Shown in pieces: positions 22,860 through 32,796 of a DNA stretch of 64,000 nt. Position numbers and translations under genes: made by a program. Under the pieces are notes generated by a model. The model saw only the letters and a list, made by a program, of their open reading frames with translations, was not told where the DNA came from and made no database searches. The stretch comes from Gnetum montanum (lineage: Eukaryota; Streptophyta; Gnetopsida; Gnetales; Gnetaceae). Each line of letters opens with the position of its first letter. The first letter of the stretch is position 1. Location: the NCBI GenBank assembly GCA_015680685.1, contig MNCI01010409.1:51748-115747 (forward strand). Direction: 5' to 3'.

Positions 22860-24330
22860 TTGAATTAACAAGGGTTGATCTTAGGGTTTGCCAACATCAG
22901 ATTTATATTAACCTCTTCATGAAGCCACGATGACAACCACAAAGGCGGTTGAACCCCAAATTGAAGCATGTCATCAAAGATGAAATTGAGTAGTGGCTAA
23001 AAGTGGGGTTCATCTACTCTATTGCCGATAGCGAATGGGTTAGCCCACTCATTATTGTGCCAAATAAGGGTGGCAAATGGAGGGTTTGTATAGATTTCCA
23101 ATTGCTCAACATGGCTACCTTCAAGGATCACTTCCCACTCCCATTTGTGGACAAGATGCTGGATACCATCACAGGGCATTGTTATTATAGCTTTTTGGAT
23201 GGTTATAGTGGCTATAACCAAATCCAAATTGCTCCAGAAGACCAGGCCAAAACAACATTTACAAGCCCCTAGGGGACTTTCGCATACAAAAAGATGCCCT
23301 TTGGCTTGTGTAATGCACCTGCCACTTTCCAATGCCTTGTGCTCAGCATCTTCTAGCAACAAATTGGCAATGGGGTAGAAGTCTTCATAGATGACTTCTC
23401 TACCTATGGAGCCATGTTTGAACAAGCCTTGGATTGCCTTGAGCAAGTTTTAAAATGATGTGTGAAAACTAATCTATAGCTCAACTAGCAAAAGAGCCAT
23501 TTAATGGTCCAAGAGGGCACTATTTTGGGGCACCAGATTTCACAAGCAAGGATTAGCGTAGATCCTAAAAAGATCAGGGTCATCCAAGGAATCACTAGTT
23601 AACCAAGCACTATAAAAGATGTTCGATCATTCCTTGGTCACACTAGTTACTACCGATGCTTCATTGAAAATTTCTCAAAGATCACCAAGCCGTTGGTGGA
23701 ACTCATAACGAAAGATGCTCTGTTCGTCTGGATCAGGGAATGTGAATCTGCATTCCAAATGCTTAAACAAAAAATCATAGAAACTCCAATTCTATGGGCA
23801 CTTGATTGGTCTAGACCCTTCCACATCATGACGGATGCATCCAACTATGCATTGGGAGCCATGCATACATAGTGGGATGACTAAAAACATCCATACTATA
23901 TTCATTGTGTAAGCTACAACATTGTGGGTGCTTAGCTTAATTACATCACCACCAAAAAAGAGTTAATGACGATGGTGTTCGCCTTGGAAAAATTCCAACA
24001 CTATGTGCTTGGGTACAAGGTGTTCATGCATACTAACCACAGTGCCATCCGGTTCCTGATGAACAAACCAACGATGAGCCCCTGCATCATATGGTGGTTG
24101 GTGATTCTTTAAGAATTTGACCTCACTATGGTAGACCATAAGGGAATCAAGAATGTGGTTACTGACCACTTGTCTTGGTTGCGATGGGATAACGTGAAAG
24201 AGAAGAAGCCACTCTTTGACCAATTTCCAAATGAACTCCTCTTCGCAAGAGCAATCAATACACCGGTGCCCAAAGAACCACCTTGGTTCAACCACATCCT
24301 CACCTATCTCACCACCTAGGAATCACCAAA
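22860..24330 (+). pseudogene. pol: Reverse transcriptase and RNase H of element D
   Basis: RT runs from EWVSPLIIVPNKGGKWRVCIDF (23026-23096, open 23003-23272) through FLDGYSGYNQIQIAPEDQAK to FIDDFSTYG at about 23385-23410, with the active-site DD pair kept. RNase H (23820-24075) reads TDASNYALGA with its first Asp intact, but the central Glu is Lys (TKKEL) and the last Asp is Asn (HTNH). TAG and TAA codons replace Trp and Gln present in B, for instance at SPWG and AQLNY. Confidence 0.78.
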
Positions 24331-24439
24331 GGAGTGGGATCATCGGTAGAAACAGCAGTTTCTCCATAAGGCCAAGCGCTTCATGGAGATCAATGATCAC
24401 CTTTATAAGGTGTGTGCAGATGACCTAGTTTGATGGTGT

Positions 24440-25631
24440 GTCCCTAATGATGATATACTACGCATTCTCCAAGATGCTCATGAGGGCCCTTGTGAGGGCC
24501 ACTACACTAGCAACACATGATCATTAAGATCTTGCTTGCAGGATATTATTGGCCTACACTCTTTAGGGATGCACAATGGTTTGTCCGCTCTTGTGAACGA
24601 TGTTAGAGAGACAGTGGGATGTCTACACGAATGGAGAGCCCTCAACAATGGATCCAACCACCGGATCCCTTTGACATTTAGGGCATCAACTTCATGGGTC
24701 CTATCACACCCCTGTCCAACGAGAAGGTGTACATCTTCGTCACTGTTGACTATTGCACAAAGTGGATAGAGGCGGCAACCATCATCGACTATTCCTCAAA
24801 CACCGTCGCATGATTTGTCCAACAACAAATCGTAAACAGGTTTGGAGTGCCATGTGCATTCATCTCAGACAATGGAATGCATTTCGTGGGCTTCACTTTT
24901 CGTAAACTCATGCAACACTTGGGGGTTACCCATGAATTTACAACACCTTATCACCTCCAAGCCAACGGGCAGGCTAAAGTCACCAATAGGGAGATCACCA
25001 AAATCCTCACTCGAACTATCAGTAAATATAGGAGGGACTAGAGCACCAGACTTAACGATGCCCTCTGGGCCTATTCCTCCACTTGGAAACTTCCTATAGG
25101 TTACTCTCTTTATGAGTTAGTGTAGAGTAAGCTACCAAAACTTCCAATCCAGGCAAAACTTTGGACACTCTCTACAACGAGTGACTTGGGTCTTGACCTA
25201 CCACTAGCACAACATAAACGACTTATCAACCTAAGTGTGCTAGATGAGAATCGATTAGTGGCCTTGTCATCAAATGAGATACACAAATCCTACAATAAAA
25301 AATAGCATGATCTTAGGATTTAGAAGGTAACATTTAGATGTGGAGATAAGGTATTGTACTGGAACCCCACACACGTATCTCAACCGACCAAGTTTCAAAC
25401 ACTATGGGAGGGACCTTACGTTATCTCTGAAACCTTCCCATTTTGGGCTTTGCTTATACACAAACCTGAGGACCCCACGAGAATGCAGTTGGTCAATACG
25501 AAATAATTAAAACCTTTATGTGAACTCCATCAAACTAGTGCTACTGCCTTATCATCATAGGGACAACCTCGTTCCATTTTTCGAGTCTCCTCCTTCTAGC
25601 CTAGTCATGGGGGAGACCGTCCTCCATGCTA
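24440..25631 (+). pseudogene. pol: Integrase of element D
   Basis: The finger keeps DAHEGPCEGHY and CERC. In the core, the first catalytic Asp is Asn (GINFMGP) and the Glu is Lys (NGQAKVTN); the second Asp is kept (SDNGMHF). All the losses fit G-to-A change. The open piece 24847-25041 covers part of the core. The C-terminal domain has KFQTLWEGPYVISETFPFWALLI and ends in SHGGDRPPC at 25628, with a polypurine-like word CTAGTCATGGGGGAGACC at 25601-25618. Confidence 0.76.
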
Positions 25632-26308
25632 ATCTATTCTACTAAGCTCCTCACTATTTTTGGAACTTTTTTGTTTTACACTTTTTTATTTTTCAACATC
25701 GTTTGTATGTTTGCCAATTCTTACTCAATTTTTCTTTCTTTAATTACTTTTCTTTTCCTTTGTTTGCTTATTTATATGTGTGTGTGCGTGTGTTTAATTT
25801 CCAATTGGTTACTAATAAATCGCCTTATTATCATTAGATGTGTGATGAGGTTGGTTTTCGTTGCGATGGATCGTGTGAAATGGTCCAACTATTTTATCTC
25901 GCTCCCATTGTCACATTTTTGTTCTTGAAATTTATGTCTACTTTCATTTCATAAAATCAGTAGTGAGTGCATGTCATCCACCCATTCGTCCACTCCATGG
26001 TTTTCCTCCTTTTGGAAACATGCAAATCCCCTTCACTTCAAAACATTTTAATTAATGTGTGACTTGTGTAGTTTCCAAACTTGAGGATGACCCAATGGTT
26101 TTGAATCAGGTGTGACTTCAAGGGGAATGCAACGTTCATCGTACTTTTTTGTCCCTTAGGTTGTAACAATGTCTACATGAATTTCTTACCACTCTAAGTT
26201 CTTTTATACAAGGAAGCTCCTTGAAAATTTGACCTTGGATGGTGTGGGCCTCATTGCAAAAATAGAAAAAAAAACGTGAGGATTCAAAGCACACCCCTTG
26301 GTCGAATG
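25632..26308 (+). other. Tail of element D, left part
   Basis: This is T-rich non-coding sequence after integrase. It aligns with the tails of C (62900-63350) and B, with shared words such as CATCATCCACCC-like and TTTTGGAAACATGCA. It is cut after GAATG by the LTR of E and continues at 57277. I see no gene in it. Confidence 0.6.
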
Positions 26309-26579
26309 TGAAACACCCCAAAAAATTGTGAGATCACTCTTGCTTTGACAGGCCTTGCAATTCACGTGTCGACATGGCAGTTTGTTAGGAGGGGAACACC
26401 CCGAGCTCAAGCCAACTAGTTCAGCAAATTTTCTACTTTGGACATGAATAGGCTCCATGGGTCATCCTACCTATTCATCCAAGTAGCTTGCCCAGTCGAC
26501 AACCTGCTCAGAAACGACGAGTGGGGTTGGCAGCAGCACTCTAGGTGTGTGAAATAGTTCGGCAAGTTTCCTAAGTTGT

Positions 26580-27045
26580 GAAGTTCGCTACGCTATGCTA
26601 TGCCTCGCTATGTAGCGTAGCAAGCTTCAGAAGACAACTGCAGAACAAAGTGCTATGCTACGCTATGCCACGTGACGTAGCATAGCAAGGCAATAGCTCC
26701 ATAAGCTAATCCCTTCACCCAATTTCAGGTCCTTCAACAATGTTCTTTTTCATCAGGAAGCAGCAGACCATGTCTACTGCTATGTTACGCTGAGCTACAT
26801 GGCGCAACAAGGCGTAGCAATCTTGTGGAAGGAACAGAGGGTGGCTCAAAGGGTGGAATCCACAAACTTGTAAGTCTCGCAACGCAGGAAGCAAAGTTTG
26901 TAAACCAACAAAGTCTTTTCGGCCAAGTCCAGTTTCTACGCTACGCTACGCTACGTAGCGTAGCAAGCAAGCAACATGTGTAATATAGCAAAGCACATGA
27001 CAAGGTGCTACACTACACCAAGCACGCTACGCTATAACGAATAGT
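26580..27045 (+). repeat. Hairpin-forming CTACG/CGTAG blocks in element E U3
   Basis: Blocks start near 26582, 26650, 26780, 26936 and 27005. The fourth contains the perfect 20-base palindrome GCTACGCTACGTAGCGTAGC (26945-26964). The second has perfect 12-base arms TGCTATGCTACG and CGTAGCATAGCA. The 3' LTR keeps reduced versions (about 55925, 55982, 56110, 56270). Related words occur inside E at 45110, 46680, 47365, 49440-49570 and 50258. Confidence 0.7.
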
Positions 27046-27285
27046 AGGGCATGTGGGTGGTTGCACAACATCAATGCACTTCACCTAATTAAACCATTGG
27101 CATATGTTTCCAGATGCTGACGGCATAGTTATGACATGGCAGACATACAGTTATGGCATGAGAGACTCACAATTACAACGGTCTTGCAGATCCAACGGTC
27201 ACACGCGGCATGTGTGGCACCAATAAGTCAACGGAAGTCCAGGGCATGTGGCATTCAAATCATCCCTTTCGTGCATCCTCAATGC

Positions 27286-27293
27286 TATAAATA
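27286..27293 (+). promoter_or_regulatory. TATA box of element E 5' LTR
   Basis: TATAAATA is followed by CCCC and a pyrimidine-rich region. The 3' LTR keeps it at 56619-56626. Confidence 0.65.
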
Positions 27294-27981
27294 CCCCGAT
27301 AAGCAACACTCAAAGCTCTCTTCTTTTCAGCTTCTGCTTCTGACTCTAGCTTCTAATTCGGGACTTCTGATTCTGCCTCTGATTTGGCTTCTAGTTTTGA
27401 TTCTGGTTCTAGTTCTGGTTCAGCATCAAGCATTGTAAGCTTTCTGTTTGACATTGCAAATAGTAAGCATCCCCAGCTGGCACTCCATTCTATCCACTTT
27501 TTTACCACCTTGGTAAAATCCCCATGCTATCAGCTCCAAAGTCTACACTTGGGCGCACAACTCGCCTGCTTTACACACACCTTGGTTATTTTCAGGATCT
27601 TTGCACTCCATTGCGCTGTGCAACCAATTGTATCCACTTTGACAGAGCAGATTTGTAGCTTCAGAGTAGTGCACTTTTCTAACTGTATTTTACTTTGTTT
27701 CCTACCTGTCATTGCATATTACACTACTTTTCTGCTTTATTTATTCTCATGCATTGTCTCGCATCGCTTTACGTTTTTCGTCCTCACTTCTAAAAATATA
27801 TGTTGCAAAAGGCTATATAGACACTGATTTAAGTCCATGTCTAATCAACTAGACCATTCAGGGCACCCCGTGTCTACACACACCCAGCACACCCCTCCCA
27901 CTGGCACGGGGTCGAAATTGTCGTACCCGCCGACCCATCGGTGTTTTCCAGCCATCGACGTTTTTGATCGCTACAGTTTTC

Positions 27982-28000
27982 TGGTGCTAGAAGGAGGGCC
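27982..28000 (+). promoter_or_regulatory. Primer-binding site of element E
   Basis: TGGTGCTAGAAGGAGGGCC follows the LTR end CTACA after six bases (GTTTTC). F has GCTAGAAGGAGGGCC at the same distance from its LTR end, and G a close version. The tRNA was not identified. Confidence 0.65.
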
Positions 28001-28084
28001 TTTGGTGCCTTTTCCGCATGTCACGGTAATTTTGTAAGCCTTCTACACCCTGATACTCGTAAGTGTAAACGAAACACCCTTTTG

Positions 28085-28530
28085 CAGTTGTTTGTGCTTT
28101 GTGTGGTGTAGATTGGTTGCCTTCACGATTCCTCGGGAGCCCCACAGAACACAAGGCCTCTGTCTGCTTGTTAACTAGCTTGTTTTGCAATAGTCTTGTG
28201 TGCATTTTGTACCCTATCGTGTGTGGTATGAAGTGGTCGCCTCGACGGTTCCTCCGAAGCCTCGTGAGACATAAAGCCTATTCATGCATTAGTTAACTTG
28301 CCCCTCACAGTCTTGCATGTGTCCTATGCCTCGCGAGGTATAGGGTGGTTGCTTCGATGGTCCCTCAGGGATCGTACGAGACGCAAAGTCTTCTTGGTCG
28401 CTGACTAGCTTTCCAGTTCTATAGTAGTCTTGCGTGCGTTTTGTACCTTACAGTGTGCGGTACGAAACGGTTGCCTCGACAATTCCTCCAGAATTCAGCA
28501 AGATGTAAAGCCTTCTCTTTTGCTATTTTC
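28085..28530 (+). repeat. Four tandem repeats of 112-120 bases in the leader of element E
   Basis: Units start near 28101, 28221, 28333 and 28453, each with a GTGTGGTA-like start, a GGTTGCCTCGAC-like core, TTCCTC and a CTTGCGTGC-like end. They lie between primer site and gag, where packaging signals are expected. Unit length and sequence have drifted. No ORF spans them. Confidence 0.65.
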
Positions 28531-28622
28531 TGGTTTCCTTGCTCATTCGCACTCTTTTGCATAATTTTTTATGCTTTTTTGCATAAGCTATTTGCATAAC
28601 TACTTGTGTTACCACTTGCTTA

Positions 28623-30136
28623 ATGATGGCTTTTTCAACTACTGCTGCCAACGCTTTCAACATGGAAGTTCCCTTCAACGTTGAAACTCCCGTCACAGTT
28701 CAAGGTACTGGTGCCGAATAATTGCTAAATCCGATGCAAGAAACACGTCGATCTCTAAGGGTTCAAAATCGAGGGCCTGAGGGATTAGCCTAGCAACATG
28801 AGCATTATAGTTTCCTCTGCGCAAAGGTGCAGTCAAATCTGCCCTTGGATTCACACGAACTTGAAGAAAAATGCAGCTTCGAGTTCACTTACTGCAATGG
28901 AAAGGAATTTATTCCTACCCCTAGCATTGCTTTACCTTTAACACAAGTGTACCAAAGGCTTCTAGACCAACTAATCCAGTTGGCTAGGCTTAGGGAGCAA
29001 TAGGAGATGGTGTCCAACTAAGATGACGCTTTCCAAGATGGTTAGGAGGAACTCGATTTCCAATTGGACGAGGGAGGTCCAATCGACCCCGCTCCTATCG
29101 CTCCTACCCAGTCCTTCTGGGCCAAACCGGTGTTTGCTACCACTCCCTTTGTAGTCATGCCTACGCTCTCGCAACCCATGACTATGGCTGCCATGGGTGG
29201 CTGCACCAACCATGCGGTGTTTCAATATCCACTCTCGCACATCTCACCTGTTTCGGTTGTAACTACCTTCCCTCCCCAAGCTGTTCAACAATCGATCCCT
29301 GCAAGGTAGCATACAAAAATTGTGGCTAATTTGCCACATGTGCATACCATACCAACTTCACAAACATACGCAATTGCTGCCTCATTCACGTCAGCTCCAC
29401 CCATTGTGGCAGGCCTTGACCCGTCCACATGGTGGGCCCTGTTTGCCTCTTCACCTATTTTACAATTGTCGCAGATGTCTTATTATGCATGTTCTCAAAT
29501 ACACCAAGCCTCGCAGATGGTGCAACCCAACACAGGGCAATGGTCTATGCTGCCGGCGACACAAGTTGTCTATCCAATAGCCCAACCCGCGGTTGTTGCG
29601 CAAACAACACTACTTGCCAGGTGGTGGACAACCCAAGCAATACCGCTCATGGGGGTTGTCCCAATGGTACCGTCGATCAGTCGCACTGCCACTCTCGCCA
29701 TGCCACATGTGGGGGCTGCCTCCGCGGCACCCCAACTCTCTACAATGTCACTGGGTCTAGACCAAGTGTTTCAGCTTATCCAAACCCTCATTGAGGAAAT
29801 AAAATGCCTCAAGGCTGCTGGGTCTAACACAGTACAAGTCATGAACTTTTACCAAGATGACCCCATCAGCCTTGCAATCCCTGCTTTGACATTGCCCTCA
29901 GAGATGTCTCTCCCACACTTCACAAAGTACGATGGGGAGGGGAATCCCAATGTGCATCTTGTTACTTTTAGGTCTGAGTCTTTGCTATTGCAATAATGGC
30001 CACATATAATTATTCGCATCTTTGCAATGTTCTTAGCCGAAAAAGCTTTGGATTGGTATCGTGCGCTACCACGCTCATCCATTTCAACTTTGGAAGAACT
30101 GCTGACCTAATTCAGGACACGCTTCAAGTATAACTT
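28623..30136 (+). pseudogene. gag: gag of element E, N-terminal part
   Basis: The start ATG at 28623 gives MMAFSTTAANAFNMEV. The frame, with a few stops, holds a Pro/Ala/Thr/Gln-rich N-terminus (29064-29800) and then the Gag core start (EEIKCLKAAGSN, FYQDDPISLAIPALTLP, KYDGEGNPNVHLVTFRSES). It reads on through ALDWYRALPRSSISTLEEL to FKYN, where element F is inserted after AACTT. F has a closely related Gag. The frame from 28623 equals that of the long open piece 29322-29996, supporting this start. Confidence 0.75.
30132..30136 (+). repeat. Left target-site copy of element F (AACTT)
   Basis: AACTT precedes the first base of F and is repeated exactly at 42789-42793. Removing F and one copy restores the Gag sequence FKYNLKLE in frame. 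Confidence 0.9.
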
Positions 30137-31325
30137 TGTACTGTATGAAATCTTCGGTGCAAGGCTGGAATGGAAAAGGCACCGCTAGATCTACGAACAA
30201 GCATAGAAGACCCTACCTTCGCTTGAGGGTGAGTTGGAACAGACAAAGGTAGAGTACCTTGGGTGGTCCGCATGCGGATTAGACAAGGATTTCCCCAAAT
30301 GTGCGTCGATTGTACAGTACGCTAGGTTATCTTTAAATGGTGTGACAGATGCAGAAAAAAGTATAAACATGTGGGGATATAATTAAATATGTAAACAATA
30401 ATCAATGTAAATGTAGCAGATTTTGGTCAAAAAGAGAGCAATTTCATTTCAAAATGCAAATTACAGCGCACCGATCTAAACATAGTTGTGGGTTTGGCAC
30501 AAGGTTGGCGAAGAGCCTCGGTGGATGCAAAGGGGTGACAGTGTACTGGTCTTGATTGTAGGCTTAGCGTGAAGGCTGTATGATCAGCGTGCAAGTTTAT
30601 GTCCAGTCTCTTAATCGGTGCTCCTGTGCTCTATGTTTGTGTGATCAAAAATTTTTGACCTTTGTTTAGTCGAAAATTGGAGCTTTTATATGATTTTAGG
30701 GCATGTAATTCAGATCTGGGAGGGGGTGAGTGGCCTCGAGTGAGGGAATTTCGGATTGGATGATAGGTGGCTGTGTTGCCCAAGTGTGAGTAATATTACA
30801 ATAATGTTGCGTGCTACATGCCGGCGTGTATTGCTGCACACTAGTGTGTACATGCTAATGTGTATACGCTGGGCATATGAATTCAGTGTACAGAGAAAAA
30901 GAACTCTTTTTACAGATGAAAACTACTATTACAACATGAATTATTATGCTTGACCCTCTGATCTGAGCTCTAGTATCATGAGAATGTTGCCTGTTGCATT
31001 TCAGCTCAGTTGCATTGGTGTGTTGTATGCTAGGCGTACATGCTGGGCGTGCACGCTGGGCATGTACGCTAGGCATGTATAAGCCAGTGTACAGGATGCA
31101 CACTTAGTGGAAACTAAGTGTTTTGATCTAGAGATTTGCCAGGTTCGAAGCCAGATGTCGATGTAGTCTTCTGTGGGTCCCGAGAAGCCATTTCTTGTCT
31201 AGTCTAGTGCAACTTTGTTTGAAGCTGTCCGTGAGATCCTCAAGCTCCAGTCATGCTGGGGAGCATCATGACTTAGCTCGATTCTTGTTGGAGCAATGCT
31301 AAGCTTAGAATTTTTTGGTGTTTCA
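30137..31325 (-). repeat. 3' LTR of element F
   Basis: On the plus strand it begins TGTACTGTATGAAAT and ends TTGGTGTTTCA; on its own strand it starts TGAAACACC. It carries four 13-base units (GCTGGGCGTGCAC type) at about 31028-31080, where the other LTR has six. The promoter word TATAAAAG is at 30683-30690 on the minus strand. Confidence 0.88.
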
Positions 31326-32345
31326 TTGGCCCCTCTTTGTTGATGCTTGGAGGAATTAACCTAAGAAGCATCGACAAAGAAGTACAAAACACCACAAGCA
31401 GCTAGGTGGGTACAATGTCCTTTGGCATTTGACAAGATGTCATCGCACCGTATTTAGCAGTACATGTGATTGAAGAGATGCAATTTACAGCTGGGTAGGG
31501 AAATTAAAACTTGCGGGGATTGGAAATTGATCTAGGGATTGTGGATGGTGAAGGAGACTTGTGGTATGCAGATGAGTTGCGTTGACCCTTGTCAATAGCC
31601 ATTATTTAGCAGATTTAGAATCAAGACTTTGGCAGGACAAGAATCTTGTTTAGTACTTAAGAGGATTTGCTAGCCACGTGATAGTGTGTTGCGTTTTTTG
31701 GAAGAACAGGCCCCTTGTTTAGTATTTAAGAGAACCTGTTGGCAGAGAGCCAAAGCCACGCAATGAGATGTTACTCGAGCTTTTGAGACATGAGTACTTG
31801 TTTTTGAGACAATTGCCTTCCCACTTGGGGCTTATGGGAAATGCCAAGGGTCTCAATTTTTTTTTGGAGAATGAGCTTTGTTTTGATCTGGTACCCATGC
31901 TCGAATTCCATGTTGTGTGTTGCAACTGCTTGAGAGTATCACAGCGTGCAACAATGTGCTCTAAGTTTTGGGGTGTACTGGGTGTAGCGGGGGTGTAACT
32001 GAGTAGAGTATGTTGAGGAATAGATGGGGAATGTAACAAGAAATGAGAATGTACTAGTGAATGACATGATTAATCTTGTTGTGTGCGTTAGGAACAACGT
32101 GGTACCTTGCTACTGTGACGAAGTGCATTCTCGTACGAATACCTTTGAGTGTCATCCTGCAAACACAACTCCAAGAAGACAAGAAAACCACAAGTGAGCA
32201 AGTGAGCTTAGACTTGAATAGTAGTTGATGAAACAAAGGCACCAGGTGGGATTGTAGGCATTGAATATGAACGACAAAAATGTTGTTAGGATGGACTGAT
32301 GATGAGTGAGGCAGCAGCTCTGATGAAGTTTGAATGTAGTAACAT
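31326..32345 (-). other. 3' tail and polypurine tract of element F
   Basis: Next to the LTR on the minus strand is CAAAGAGGGGCCAA, like ACAAAAGGGACCAA in E, the likely polypurine tract. It overlaps a hairpin: CTTTGTTGATGCTT (31335-31348) pairs with AAGCATCGACAAAG (31366-31379) at 13 of 14 bases. The rest of the stretch shows no gene; its short ORFs are not shared with E. Confidence 0.5.
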
Positions 32346-32706
32346 ATCGAGGGGTTGGAAATAAGGTTGCTAGTTTATAGTCGTAGCGGACTGTCATGGG
32401 TTAGTTTTATGTCATAACCCATTGGACATTACCATTTTAGCATTGTAGTAGACGATACATTGCTAGTTTATAGTCTTGGCGGACTACGGAGAGGCAAACT
32501 AGTTTATAGTCTTAGCGGACTTTGGTGAGCGAAATCATGGCAGTTTAATGTCGTACTAGACGAGTGCTAGTTTATTGTCATTGCAAACGAACTGTGGTAT
32601 CAGTTTATTATTGTAACTCCAGGATGTATCTGTGGTATCAGTTTACTATCATGATTCCAGGACATATCTATGGTATCAATTTATCGTCATGATTCCAGGA
32701 CATATG
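32346..32706 (-). repeat. Short-repeat tract of element F at the 5' side of the antisense gene
   Basis: On the plus strand the word GCTAGTTTATAGTC followed by TAGCGGAC recurs near 32369, 32462, 32499 and 32571. Three 38-base units (CTGTGGTATCAGTTTA...CCAGGA) follow at 32592-32705. Read on the strand of F, the first word is GTCCGCTA.GACTATAAACTAG, the same type found in E beside its antisense gene. Confidence 0.65.
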
Positions 32707-32796
32707 CATACCTAAGATGTTTAGACGTAGAACGATTTGAGGTATATGTGGTCACACTTGAGTGAGCAATTAGCATGAAGCGTTCTTGAAACCATA

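Larger units (their letters stand above)
26309..27975 (+). repeat. 5' LTR of element E
   Basis: It begins TGAAACACCCC and ends GATCGCTACA, six bases before the primer site. The 3' LTR (55651-57276) matches along its length but lacks about 26 bases near the end. TATAAATA lies at 27286-27293. The U3 holds five blocks rich in GCTACGCTA and TAGCGTAGC, several forming hairpins. R/U5 starts with a pyrimidine-rich run of TTCTGA-type hexamers (about 27315-27430). Confidence 0.85.

Noticed and set aside
23963-24303. Minus-strand ORFs of 110 and 64 codons
   Set aside because: Antisense shadows of RNase H and the following region of element D.
26304-26308. GAATG as a certain target duplication of E
   Set aside because: Its partner CAGTG at 57277-57281 matches at only three of five bases; the insertion is supported by D continuity instead.
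27384-27827. Ser-rich ORF of 147 codons in element E
   Set aside because: It lies in R/U5 of the LTR and is not kept as an open frame in the 3' LTR.
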